A DNA stretch of 64,000 nucleotides from JAJCYL01 sp040222875 (GCA_040222875.1 JAVKCG010000008.1:434001-498000), one strand, 5' to 3'. Shown: positions 35,202 through 44,325, counted from the stretch's first letter. A program made the numbers and translations. Notes: generated by a model from the letters alone, not told the origin.

Positions 35202-36434
35202 ATGATAAGGAAAGTCGAAATAGATAATTATAAGTCGTTGAATAATCTGGAGATCAACTTAGGTCGCCTTAATGTTCTAATTGGTGAAAATGGTTGTGGC
35301 AAAAGCAACATTTTGGAGGCTATCGGTTTTGGGGGTGCCGCTAGCGCCAATCAGCTAAAAAAAGAATCATTAGTTTCTCGAGGGATCCGAGTATCAAGAC
35401 CTGATTTAATGAGATCGGGTTTTAGTAAAGATTCTATAAAAGAGGAAATCTTACTAAAGTTTGAGATTGTTAAAGATCCGAATGAATTAATTAACTCAAA
35501 TCAAATAATTTCTTTCAGGTTACAAAATCATAATCAAGCATATAGTGATTGGTTCGATCAAGAAAAGGATGATATAACTAAAGGGATTAGAACAAAACTA
35601 CCAGAACTAATATTCAATGATAAGTCAGAGTTATTGGATCAAATTGACGAGGAGGGCCAACAGAGTATAAAAACGTTAAAGCAGGTGTTTTCATTGATTC
35701 CTAAGGAAGAGGTCGAGGGGATTTTTTCAAACAAGCCCTTTCTTAAGTTTATTGAAAATTTCTACGAAAAAGACAACTATAATAAGCTGTTAGCTGAATA
35801 TCGTCTCTATTCTCCAGAGAATTCATCTTTGAGGAAATTTGAAGATGAAGAGAAAATTCAACCTCTGGGTATTAAGGGCGAAGGTCTGTTTAAATTAATT
35901 AAGGTTTTTACAGAAAATACAGATAAGAGTACTCTTGACACCTTGAAAAAATATTTGAGGATAATTGACTGGTTTGAAGATTTTAATTTAAGTGCAAGTC
36001 AATTCGAAAACGAAAAGGTCATTGAGCTAAGGGATCGTTTTATTAAAAACCAAATTCAAATCCAACAAGATAATGCTAATGAGGGGTTCTTATTCCTCTT
36101 ATTTTATTTATCCTTATTTTTAAGCGAAGATACTCCAAGATTTTTTGCAATTGATAACGTAGAAGCATCATTTAACCCTAAACTATGTGTCGAGTTGATT
36201 AGAATTTTTAATGAACTCTCTCAATCCCAAGGTAAACAAGTGTTGTTGTCTACTCACAATCCTTTTATTCTTGACGGTCTTGATTTAAAGGATGATGATC
36301 AAAGGCTTTTTGTGGTTAGGCGCAATAGAGAAGGTCAAACTTTGGTAAAAAGAATATTGCCGAATAACGGTGAAACTAAACTATCAGAGGCATGGATGCT
36401 TGGGTATTTTGGTGGTTTACCTAAAAACTTCTGA
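35202..36434 (+). CDS. AAA-family ATPase, OLD/RecF-like (candidate defence protein)
   Basis: 410 residues from the ATG at 35202 (MIRKVEIDNYKSLNNLEINL, a standard SMC/OLD-type start); an upstream start at 35148 adds 18 unrelated residues. Walker A is GENGCGKS (28-35). Walker B is FFAIDNVEAS (Asp318 region), where the usual DE is DN, and the H-loop is LLSTHNPF (about 348-355). A long helical insert lies between. OLD nucleases carry a C-terminal TOPRIM domain; this protein stops right after the ATPase, and a TOPRIM-like protein is encoded next door. The stop codon TGA is followed at once by the next ATG. Base composition looks AT-richer than flanking genes. Confidence 0.9.
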   Translation: MIRKVEIDNYKSLNNLEINLGRLNVLIGENGCGKSNILEAIGFGGAASANQLKKESLVSRGIRVSRPDLMRSGFSKDSIKEEILLKFEIVKDPNELINSNQIISFRLQNHNQAYSDWFDQEKDDITKGIRTKLPELIFNDKSELLDQIDEEGQQSIKTLKQVFSLIPKEEVEGIFSNKPFLKFIENFYEKDNYNKLLAEYRLYSPENSSLRKFEDEEKIQPLGIKGEGLFKLIKVFTENTDKSTLDTLKKYLRIIDWFEDFNLSASQFENEKVIELRDRFIKNQIQIQQDNANEGFLFLLFYLSLFLSEDTPRFFAIDNVEASFNPKLCVELIRIFNELSQSQGKQVLLSTHNPFILDGLDLKDDDQRLFVVRRNREGQTLVKRILPNNGETKLSEAWMLGYFGGLPKNF

Positions 36435-37082
36435 ATGAATTTCGGAATAATTGCAGAAGGAGTTACTGATCAGGTAGTCATTGAAGAAATTATATGTGCA
36501 TACCTAAAGGATTCTAATATTGAGATTAATCCGCTCCAGCCAAAAAATAAAATTGATTCGGGAGGATGGACTAAGGTTTTTGATTACTGCAAAACAAAAG
36601 AATTTCGAAATGCCTTTGACTGGCTTGATTATGTAATAATTCAATTGGATACTGATGCTAAGGAATCATGGCCATATGAAAATATTCCGGCTGCTTCAGA
36701 TGGAGACCGAGAAGCAAATATCGCCTTAAGAAATCGAATAATTGAGATCATCAAGAATTCTGTGGGCACAGAATTCTTCAAAAAAATTGAAAAAAAAGTA
36801 CTATTTGCGATTGCCATTGAGTCTATTGAGTGTTGGATTCTTACTTTTCATGCTACTAGAAAAGCTCATAAAACAAAAGTTGTTAACTGTTTAAACACAC
36901 TAAATAGCAGCTATCTAAGTAAACTTGGATATACAATAGATCCCTTGGCTAAGGCTTATGATCATGGTAGGCATTATCAAAAAGCTTCAAAACCCATAAA
37001 GAAGGGCTTAAATACGGATCGAAAACAGTTAAATACAAGTCTTGTTCTGTTCTTAGAATGTATTGAATCGAAATGTCGGTAG
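36435..37082 (+). CDS. TOPRIM-like (DUF4276/RloB-like) putative effector
   Basis: 215 residues. The start FGIIAEGVTDQVVIEEI has the glutamate (Glu8) and following pattern of a TOPRIM-fold nuclease, and YVIIQLDTDAKESW supplies the paired aspartates (72 and 74). Later SIECWIL and a basic C-terminal half (KKGLNTDRKQL) are like DUF4276/RloB proteins. These families pair with AAA ATPases in anti-phage systems such as PARIS (AriA-AriB) and other OLD-like pairs. It begins at the base after the ATPase stop, so the two are surely co-expressed. A CTAGAA/TTCTAG hairpin follows (37095-37110). Family membership is my reading, not a search result. Confidence 0.8.
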   Translation: MNFGIIAEGVTDQVVIEEIICAYLKDSNIEINPLQPKNKIDSGGWTKVFDYCKTKEFRNAFDWLDYVIIQLDTDAKESWPYENIPAASDGDREANIALRNRIIEIIKNSVGTEFFKKIEKKVLFAIAIESIECWILTFHATRKAHKTKVVNCLNTLNSSYLSKLGYTIDPLAKAYDHGRHYQKASKPIKKGLNTDRKQLNTSLVLFLECIESKCR

Positions 37083-37171
37083 ATTTAGTAGAACTAGAAA
37101 CACTTCTAGCATTAATTGCTACGATTTAAGTATTCTCCTCAATGATTCTTACTTTTGTGGGCTGTTTCCAA

Positions 37172-37516
37172 ATGGAAAAACCACTCAACATATTTAAGTA
37201 CATGGTGATTGCTGCGTTTGCACTGGTGGCAACCTGTGGCAGCATTAATGAGTGGCAACAGGCAAACTTTGAAAAAGCTGCCCGTCAGGAGCAATCTTCT
37301 AGGGATGAGCAGGAAAGTGAAGATACTTTCATTCAATCTTTTGAAGTCGTAGCACAAAGTGTGCAGGTGACACTTCAAACACCGGATTTTTCCATTGTAG
37401 AATTTCTTGAACTGGATGAAGACCAAGTCAGAGAGTATCAAGCGCATTTCAAACTTGCAACCACACAATTTTTCCGGGTACTTTTCCGGGTTATCATTTC
37501 CCCCAATGCACCCTAA
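37172..37516 (+). CDS. Small exported protein of unknown function
   Basis: About 114 residues from the ATG at 37172; an ATG at 37142 would add ten residues. An N-terminal hydrophobic stretch (YMVIAAFALVATC) is a signal peptide or lipobox (Cys22 in ALVATC). The mature part is rich in Glu, Gln and Phe with no motif that I know. It lies 93 bases before secDF on the same strand and could be part of its leader region, but nothing shows a link. Confidence 0.65.
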   Translation: MEKPLNIFKYMVIAAFALVATCGSINEWQQANFEKAARQEQSSRDEQESEDTFIQSFEVVAQSVQVTLQTPDFSIVEFLELDEDQVREYQAHFKLATTQFFRVLFRVIISPNAP

Positions 37517-37608
37517 GGATTAGAGATCTTGCCTAGCTAAAGCTTGGGCAGGTAACCTTTAAACCTTAACACTTTACAACCTTAAGACCTTTTTTAAAAC
37601 TTAATTCC

Positions 37609-40600
37609 ATGAAAAATAAATTAGGAGTAATACTGCTCACAATCATCATTTCGGCGCTCTGTGTGTACTATTTGTCGTTCACGCTGATCTCGAAAAATGT
37701 CTACAAGGAGGCAACCCAATATGCCACTACTGAGGATGGCACCTTAGATTATACCAAAAGGCAGCAATACCTCGACTCCATTTGGAGGACACCGGTTTAC
37801 GATCTTTTTGGTGTCGATTACACATACCAGGAAATCAAAGAAACCGAATTAAACCTCGGCCTTGACCTTCAGGGTGGTATGCATGTAACCCTTGAAGTTT
37901 CGCCAATTGACATCATCAAAGGGCGAAGTGGAAACAATGACGATCCTCAATTTTTGGATGCACTATTTAAGGCAAAAGACAGACAGTATGCCAACCCACA
38001 GACAAGCTTTGTGGATTTGTTTTATCAAGCCTGGCAAGAAAACGCCCCTGACAGAAAGTTATCTGAACTTTTTGCAACCGCTGCTAACCGTGGCACTATC
38101 GGCCTGCAAAATACCGACGAAGAAATCCTTGATATTATTGATCAGGATGTGGAGGAAGCCATTGACCGTTCATTTAATATCCTGAGAACAAGGGTTGACC
38201 GTTTTGGTACTTCACAGCCAAATATCCAAAGGCTTCAGGGCACCGGAAGAATCCAGATTGAACTTCCTGGGGTGGACAATCCTGAAAGGGTAAGAAAACT
38301 TTTACAAGGAGTTGCCAAGTTGGAGTTCTGGGAAGTGCATGAATGGAATGAAATTGCCGGAACGGTGCAGGCGATTGACCAATTGATTGTGGAAGAACAA
38401 TCGACGCAGAATGCTATTGAGCTGACAGAAACTGATAGTACAGAATCAGCTGACGTACCCGCCTCTGATGATCTGAATGACTTGCTGACAACAGATGAGA
38501 CAGATACCGCCACTACGGAAGAGGATGATCTGGCCGCTCTGCTTGAAGGTGACTCAACTTCTAATCTTGATTCCCTCACTGCAACGCCACAGGGCTCACC
38601 ACTTTTTGCTTTAATGCAGCAGCAGTATGGTGCATTTGTTTACGATACACGGGACACCGCCCAGGTAAACAGGTTATTGGAGCGTTCTGATGTACAGGCA
38701 TTAATTCCGTCAAATATCAAATTCTTGTGGGCTGTGAAGCCTTATGATCACGAAAATGTGCAGGGCGATGATGAGCCATTACAGTTGTATCCGATCAAAT
38801 CAAATAGAAATGATAAAGCACCTTTGACTGGTGAAGTAATTACCGATGCAAGGCAGGAGTTGGATGAAACTGCCAGGCCAGCCATTGGCATGCAGATGAA
38901 CGCTCAAGGGGCCAAAGATTGGAGAAGGCTTACTGCATCAAATGTCCAGCGAAGTATCGCTATTGTACTTGATGATTATGTTTATTCGGCCCCGAATGTT
39001 ATGGGCGAGATTCCAAATGGGCGATCACAAATTAGTGGCAACTTTACTTTAGAAGAAGCTCAGGATTTGGCCAACGTATTAAAAGCTGGAACACTTCCCG
39101 CAAAAACAACAATTGTTGAAGATGTTGTTATTGGCCCAACACTTGGTAAAGTGGCTCAGCAACAAGGTATTATTTCAATTCTCACCGGACTTGGCATAGT
39201 GGTCATCTTTATGGTTTTCTATTACTCAGGTGGAGGTTTGGTGGCCAATGTTGCCTTGGCGTTCAACGTATTCTTTATACTCGGAATCCTTGCAAACCTT
39301 GGAGCAGCACTTACTTTACCAGGTATTGCTGGTATTGTATTAACAATCGGTATGTCGATTGACGCCAATGTGCTGATTTTCGAAAGGATTAAAGAGGAAA
39401 TCAGAAAAGGTTCAGGATTAAAAGCGGCTATTGGAAATGGGTACCGTAGGGCATACAGCTCTATTGTGGATGCCAACCTGACAACTTTCTTGACAGGGAT
39501 TATCCTTTACACACTAGGCCAGGGGCCAGTGAAAGGCTTTGCCATCACCTTAATGATAGGTATTGCTTGTTCATTCTTCTCCGCTGTTTTTATTACCAGG
39601 GTAATTATTGAGTGGCTGACCAAGAAAGGCGACGATAGTAAAATTTCATTCTCACTACCATTTTCAAAGAATGCACTAACTAACCTTAGCTTCAAATTCA
39701 TTGAAGCGAGGAAGAAGGCTTACGTTTTCTCAGCGGCATTCATAACGGCAGGTGTGATTGCGCTTGTAGTTGGTGGCGGTTTGAGCATGGGAGTTGATTT
39801 CACTGGCGGCCGATCTTATGTTGTCTCTTTTAATGACCCAATGGTGCCGTCAGAAATGAAGGCTTCATTGCAAGAGGCTTTTGATGGTGCAGGTACTGAA
39901 GTGAAAACTTATGGCGCCAACAACATCATGAAAGTCACAACTTCTTACCTTATACAGGATGAATCTGATGCCGCTGACTCACAAGTGAGACAGACGTTGA
40001 TCTTAGGATTGGAAGGTTTCACTGGTCTGAAATACATCGAGGATGACACACAGGTTGATGCCACAACTTTTACGATAGCAAGCTCATCAAAAGTGGGTGC
40101 ATCCATTGCGGATGACATCAAGAGTGCATCTTACCTCTCTGTATTTTTTGCACTGGTTGTGATCTTCTTATATATCTTAATCAGGTTTAGAAAATGGCAG
40201 TTCAGCCTTGGTGCCATCATAGCCCTTGCGCATGATACCATGTTCACAATTTCAGCATTTGCCATCGCCAATCTGTTAGGCGTTGCTTATGAATTTGATC
40301 AGGTAATTGTGGGCGCCATGCTGATGATTATTGGTTACTCAATTAACGATACCGTGGTTGTGTTTGATAGGATCAGAGAAACCCTTGCTATCAAATCATC
40401 AAGTAATGTAGTGGCAGTGTTCAATGAATCTTTGAACAGCACCATCAGCCGAACTTTGATCACTTCTCTGACTACCTTGTTTGTGGTTGTGATCTTATTC
40501 TTGTTTGGTGGACCGGCTCTTCAAGGCTTCTCGTTTGCACTGATTATCGGTATCCTAATCGGTACTTATTCATCAGTATTTATTGCAACTCCAATCGTGA

Positions 40601-40644
40601 TTGATTTCGATAGAAAAAATCAGGAGAAATTGGCGGCAGCTTAG
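37609..40644 (+). CDS. secDF: Protein translocase subunit SecDF (fused)
   Basis: A 1011-residue natural fusion of SecD and SecF, normal for Bacteroidota. It works with SecYEG to pull exported proteins through the membrane using the proton gradient. SecD marks: GLDLQGGMHVTLEV near residue 82, then TRVDRFGTSQPNIQ, and the membrane bundle with GMSIDANVLIFERIKEE. The SecF half begins near 690 and has GVDFTGGRSYVV and GYSINDTVVVFDRIRE. An acidic, Thr/Asp-rich insert (about 265-320, with DDLNDLLTTDETDT) is unusual and probably forms a disordered loop in the first periplasmic domain. A strong terminator follows. Confidence 0.97.
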   Translation: MKNKLGVILLTIIISALCVYYLSFTLISKNVYKEATQYATTEDGTLDYTKRQQYLDSIWRTPVYDLFGVDYTYQEIKETELNLGLDLQGGMHVTLEVSPIDIIKGRSGNNDDPQFLDALFKAKDRQYANPQTSFVDLFYQAWQENAPDRKLSELFATAANRGTIGLQNTDEEILDIIDQDVEEAIDRSFNILRTRVDRFGTSQPNIQRLQGTGRIQIELPGVDNPERVRKLLQGVAKLEFWEVHEWNEIAGTVQAIDQLIVEEQSTQNAIELTETDSTESADVPASDDLNDLLTTDETDTATTEEDDLAALLEGDSTSNLDSLTATPQGSPLFALMQQQYGAFVYDTRDTAQVNRLLERSDVQALIPSNIKFLWAVKPYDHENVQGDDEPLQLYPIKSNRNDKAPLTGEVITDARQELDETARPAIGMQMNAQGAKDWRRLTASNVQRSIAIVLDDYVYSAPNVMGEIPNGRSQISGNFTLEEAQDLANVLKAGTLPAKTTIVEDVVIGPTLGKVAQQQGIISILTGLGIVVIFMVFYYSGGGLVANVALAFNVFFILGILANLGAALTLPGIAGIVLTIGMSIDANVLIFERIKEEIRKGSGLKAAIGNGYRRAYSSIVDANLTTFLTGIILYTLGQGPVKGFAITLMIGIACSFFSAVFITRVIIEWLTKKGDDSKISFSLPFSKNALTNLSFKFIEARKKAYVFSAAFITAGVIALVVGGGLSMGVDFTGGRSYVVSFNDPMVPSEMKASLQEAFDGAGTEVKTYGANNIMKVTTSYLIQDESDAADSQVRQTLILGLEGFTGLKYIEDDTQVDATTFTIASSSKVGASIADDIKSASYLSVFFALVVIFLYILIRFRKWQFSLGAIIALAHDTMFTISAFAIANLLGVAYEFDQVIVGAMLMIIGYSINDTVVVFDRIRETLAIKSSSNVVAVFNESLNSTISRTLITSLTTLFVVVILFLFGGPALQGFSFALIIGILIGTYSSVFIATPIVIDFDRKNQEKLAAA

Positions 40645-40665
40645 ACACAATAATCTTTAACATCG

Positions 40666-40698
40666 AAGGCCACTCCAGTATGAGTGGCCTTTTATTTT
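40666..40698 (+). terminator. strong terminator after secDF
   Basis: A perfect 10-bp stem AAGGCCACTC (40666-40675)/GAGTGGCCTT (40682-40691), loop CAGTAT, then TTATTTTGATTTT. Confidence 0.9.
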
Positions 40699-40739
40699 GA
40701 TTTTACACTTTACAGTTAACTGTAAAGTGTAAAATCAAA
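40696..40739. repeat. 44-bp perfect palindrome
   Basis: Each arm is 22 bases (40696-40717 and 40718-40739), with GTTAAC at the centre and no mismatch or loop. It begins in the T-rich tail of the secDF terminator and covers the stop codon of the glycosidase gene (40735-40737). Confidence 0.95.
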
Positions 40740-43086
40740 TATTATCGATACTTATGCTCTTTGATTTATCATTAAATCGAACAAACTCTCCTGCATCAAA
40801 CTCAATCTCCCAGTTGAATTTCTGAGTGATTTGATAAGTTTCAACTCCTTCCTCGGTTGATTTCACAATTGAAATTTCATTGTCCCCAATCTTTACATTT
40901 TCAAGGCTTACATTGGTCCAGGAAGTTGGCATTTGAGGCTGGATCAGGATTCTCTTTTGATGAGCCTGTGGTTTTATACCAAAGAAATGCTCCACAATTG
41001 GGGTTGCCAAGGCATAAACATTCCAGGCCTGTACCATCATGCCATAATCTGGGCTAACCTCATACATTGATCCAGGTAGTGCATAACTGAATGAATTGGT
41101 AAGCATCTCCAGGTATTTTAGCGACTCATCGGGGTTTCCATACCGGGCTTCAGAAATGGCCTGTACTCCAGTGGGCAAAGTCATCACCGCACCCACATAG
41201 CTAAATGCTTTCCACTTTTCAGCTTGCTCCTGGTCTTCGTTTCGATCCATCCCGGTAACGAACATACCGAAACGATTTCGGTAATTTCTAGCCGTTTCGA
41301 GTGCGATTTGAGCTTTTTCTGGATCAGCCACACCCATCTCCATAGGTGTGTTCACCACCCAATTGTGATGAACTACATACCCCTGGGTTCCGGATTGATC
41401 ATTACGAATCTTTGATTTCGTTCTGAGCAATTCTTCTTTCACATTTTCTTTACTCTGCTCAGAAATATTGATTGTATCAGCCCTGCTGATGGCTGCATCA
41501 ATCAATTCAATCGCTTGTTGTGGAGTTGACCTAAAATCAGCATAAGACTTGAATTCTTCAACCCACCACTCAGAATTGATCTTACGTCGAAGCTTTCCGG
41601 CTTTGTGTGCATAATCTTGAGCCAATTCTGGATCGACCTCAGCTATAAACTTCGAGGCGGCCTCATAAGCTTGTTGCTGATAAACTACCACATCAATCAT
41701 CTCAGAGTGCAATCCGTGAATTTCCATCATGCCTGGGCCATCTGGGTAGCCATTGCCGTCTTTATCTTCAGCCTCGATCCACTCGATTCCTTTTATAACA
41801 TCGTCGGCATATTTTTCAATTATTGATTGGTCACCAGTCCATTCGTATGCTTTCCAAAGGGTATAAATAAAATGCGGCGTTTCATTCAGATTCCCAGGAT
41901 TATAAACACCGCCGTTGGTCGAAGCCTCATGCATAATACGTCCATTGCTATTATTCACCTCTCTTGAAAGGCTCATGATGAGGTCGATTGTAGAAAGTGC
42001 ATCTTCATGCGCACCAATCGCTAGCATCCCTTGAATTGAATAGGCGTTATCAGCACCAAACCACCAGGGGTAATCGTCAATTCCCGCTGAAAGCCCTCGT
42101 CCAATCTCAGGTACATCTCGCATTAGCCAGTCGGTGTTATATTTTACCCAACGATATGCTTGCTCAAGTTTTTTATCACCAATTGTGAGTGCCGATTTTG
42201 ATTTGATTTGATTGTAGCGTTCCGCTTTTTGGTCGAATAAAGAACCGCTGTTTGACTTTAAGTGATTAAAAGTTCGCCAGGCATCATCTACAGAATTATC
42301 CGATCCGGAAATGAATAACCTAATGGATGAAATCGTATTGGGCCGAAGCATAAGCTCAAACATCAATGATCCATTTGTTCCTTTACCCTTCCTCGAAATA
42401 TCACAATGATTAAGTTTGGTGCCATGAAAATCCGGCCTTTTGTCTGCTCCAAAAGCAACAAACCAGTTATTCAATTTGTCTTTGGCAATCATTGCTTCAT
42501 TGTCTTGATTGTACCTGATTTCATCGGCCCCATCAGTGATCTCCAACCTTTCTGATAACCAGGTCGGCATTAGGTCAACCATTCCGGTAAAAACGAAGCC
42601 AATATTTTGTGCAGAGTTTGATTTAAAACTGTACTCAATGACCATGCCTTCTAAACTATCCGGCACAAATTGAGTACGAGTGATGTCAATATCTCTTACA
42701 GAATATTGGTGTTGATTAGCAATAGGATAATTGATGAATTTATTCGCTTTATCAAGGCATATAGTGTCTTCTCCAGAAATTATTTGAGCATAAAATCCGT
42801 CCATGAGTTTAATGGGATGATCCCAAATACCGCCCATTTCACCATCCACATGCCACCCCCGATCAGGAAATGTGCCATCTTGATGACCTACCATGTAAAC
42901 TCGATCGCCGGCCGTTACATAGGGTGAATCTGTGTAGTCGTCATTTCCCGAAATGCTTTCTGATTTTTGAACTTGATCACCTAAACTTAGAATTTGATTA
43001 TTGGTTTGAGTACATGAGATTACTACACCAAAAATCATGTACAGAAAATTGTGATGTACGTATGGTTTTAGAGATTGATAAATCAT
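40735..43086 (-). CDS. Six-hairpin glycosidase lipoprotein (glycogen-debranching-like)
   Basis: 783 residues from the ATG at 43086, which overlaps the upstream stop codon as ATGA; a further ATG at 43107 is possible. A lipobox (FGVVISC) ends the signal, so the enzyme is probably an envelope lipoprotein. An N-terminal beta-sandwich (about 40-270) is followed by an alpha/alpha barrel with PWWFGADNAYSIQGM, NLNETPHFIYTLWKA and DGNGYPDGPGMMEIHGL. This layout resembles amylo-alpha-1,6-glucosidase/GH15-like families. The acidic residues needed for catalysis are likely Asp/Glu in these segments but I cannot assign them. The exact glycan is unknown. Confidence 0.85.
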   Translation of the reverse strand: MIYQSLKPYVHHNFLYMIFGVVISCTQTNNQILSLGDQVQKSESISGNDDYTDSPYVTAGDRVYMVGHQDGTFPDRGWHVDGEMGGIWDHPIKLMDGFYAQIISGEDTICLDKANKFINYPIANQHQYSVRDIDITRTQFVPDSLEGMVIEYSFKSNSAQNIGFVFTGMVDLMPTWLSERLEITDGADEIRYNQDNEAMIAKDKLNNWFVAFGADKRPDFHGTKLNHCDISRKGKGTNGSLMFELMLRPNTISSIRLFISGSDNSVDDAWRTFNHLKSNSGSLFDQKAERYNQIKSKSALTIGDKKLEQAYRWVKYNTDWLMRDVPEIGRGLSAGIDDYPWWFGADNAYSIQGMLAIGAHEDALSTIDLIMSLSREVNNSNGRIMHEASTNGGVYNPGNLNETPHFIYTLWKAYEWTGDQSIIEKYADDVIKGIEWIEAEDKDGNGYPDGPGMMEIHGLHSEMIDVVVYQQQAYEAASKFIAEVDPELAQDYAHKAGKLRRKINSEWWVEEFKSYADFRSTPQQAIELIDAAISRADTINISEQSKENVKEELLRTKSKIRNDQSGTQGYVVHHNWVVNTPMEMGVADPEKAQIALETARNYRNRFGMFVTGMDRNEDQEQAEKWKAFSYVGAVMTLPTGVQAISEARYGNPDESLKYLEMLTNSFSYALPGSMYEVSPDYGMMVQAWNVYALATPIVEHFFGIKPQAHQKRILIQPQMPTSWTNVSLENVKIGDNEISIVKSTEEGVETYQITQKFNWEIEFDAGEFVRFNDKSKSISIDNI

Positions 43087-43769
43087 TGGTTGAGTTCGAT
43101 TAGCCATTTAATTTTATCGTTTCGTACAGAGCATATTCCTATGCTATTTTTGCTGTCAGGTAAATTCAAATTAAAAGACGGATTTTGCCAACCTTCTAAT
43201 TCAAGAAACTTTGTTGTTAATCCTAGCCAATTGGCATATTCATTTTTGAGTTCTTGAATTTCTTCGTGGACTCGGCTTTTTGATAGACTATTAATCTTTT
43301 TCCATTTAGAAAAACCAATAATAGAGAGACCTTCTTCTCTTGAATATTGAATTAGTTTCTCATTGACATGAAGAAATTGACCCTCTTTTGCGAAATCTAT
43401 TGCTGTGTTTAGTCTTTTGATTAGCAGATCACGTTCTTCAGTCGTAAGGGTGTTAAGCAACATTAAATTAAGAAGCTCAATAACTTCACCACTCCCAATA
43501 ATTCTAGATGCTTCGCAAAAGTCAAATTTGTCTCCGACATTTAAATTTCCAAACAAGCCTAAATATGAAATCACTGTAATTTCTGCTGTCACTGAATCTC
43601 CAGGATGAACAACCTCTTTATCTAGGAATACTTGTTGCCCAGATGTTTTGAAAAACGGAATATGACTGAATTGAATGTGAGGTCGGTAATTTGAGAATGC
43701 AGGAGTCCTCCTACCACCTTGCTTAGTGCTTTTGTAGTTCAGTTTAGCAATAAAATCAGGTTTCTTCAT
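43083..43769 (-). CDS. EF-Tu domain III-like protein with unknown C-terminal domain
   Basis: 228 residues. Residues 1-95 read like the last barrel domain of elongation factor Tu: GGRRTPAFSNYRPHIQF aligns with the EF-Tu stretch GGRHTPFFxGYRPQFYF, VVHPGDSVTAEITVI with VMPGDNxxxxVxLI, and NVGDKFDFCEASRIIGSGEV with the final RFAIREGGRTVGAG strand. There is no GTPase domain. Residues 96-228 are helical (LTTEERDLLIKRLNTAIDFA) and unrecognised. The stop overlaps the next gene as ATGA. It might bind tRNA or sequester EF-Tu partners, but this is a guess. Confidence 0.8.
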   Translation of the reverse strand: MKKPDFIAKLNYKSTKQGGRRTPAFSNYRPHIQFSHIPFFKTSGQQVFLDKEVVHPGDSVTAEITVISYLGLFGNLNVGDKFDFCEASRIIGSGEVIELLNLMLLNTLTTEERDLLIKRLNTAIDFAKEGQFLHVNEKLIQYSREEGLSIIGFSKWKKINSLSKSRVHEEIQELKNEYANWLGLTTKFLELEGWQNPSFNLNLPDSKNSIGICSVRNDKIKWLIELNQ

Positions 43770-43822
43770 GGCATATCATCCATAGAGCCCTAAAGGAAAT
43801 CAGGCCATTTCTTAAACTCAAA

Positions 43823-43853
43823 TTTGGTATGCATGCATACTATATTATCTTTG
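43823..43853 (+). promoter_or_regulatory. Bacteroidota-type promoter of the marR-fad operon
   Basis: A -33 element TTTG (43823-43826), a spacer of exactly 19 bases, and a -7 element TATCTTTG (43846-43853) match the Bacteroidota consensus TTTG-N19-TAnnTTTG. Transcription should begin near 43858-43860, giving a leader of under ten bases before the ATG at 43867. Confidence 0.75.
43827..43840. promoter_or_regulatory. putative MarR operator, 14-bp perfect palindrome
   Basis: GTATGCATGCATAC is an exact palindrome lying entirely inside the 19-base promoter spacer. A bound MarR dimer would block polymerase, giving autoregulation and control of fadN and fadA. Confidence 0.65.
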
Positions 43854-43866
43854 GGATCGCTTCAAA

Positions 43867-44325
43867 ATGAAAAGAGAGGAAACTGTAGATTATAACATCA
43901 AGACTGCATGGCATGCCATCAGCAGAATGTACAACCAATATGGTCAGGAGTTTGATCTAACATCTTCAACGGGATTCGTCCTTTTAAATATCGATACCGA
44001 TAGCGGAACACCAGCAACTAAGATAGCACCTCTTTTGGGACTCGAAGCCAGAAGCCTCACCCGGATGCTGAAAAACCTTGAGGAGCGGAATCTTATTTAT
44101 CGACAAGCTGATGAAAATGACGGTAGGTTGGTAAGGATTAAATTGACCGAAGAGGGAAGGGTAAAACGGGAAATTGCGAGAAAAGCTGTGATTGTATTAA
44201 ACGAAGCTATACTGGCGAAGGTCACCAACAGAAAAATGCAAACATTTTTTGAAGTGATTAATTCAATCCAACAGATCGTAGAAGACAAAAATTTAATACA
44301 GGAAAAAATAAAGGAGTTCAACTAA
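43867..44325 (+). CDS. MarR-family transcriptional regulator
   Basis: 152 residues with a MarR winged helix: TPATKIAPLLGLEARSLTRM is the recognition region and DENDGRLVRIKLTEEG the wing. In Bacteroidota and others, MarR genes of this kind head fatty-acid degradation operons and respond to acyl-CoA. The gene overlaps the next by one base (TAATG). A palindromic site lies in its own promoter. Confidence 0.93.
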   Translation: MKREETVDYNIKTAWHAISRMYNQYGQEFDLTSSTGFVLLNIDTDSGTPATKIAPLLGLEARSLTRMLKNLEERNLIYRQADENDGRLVRIKLTEEGRVKREIARKAVIVLNEAILAKVTNRKMQTFFEVINSIQQIVEDKNLIQEKIKEFN

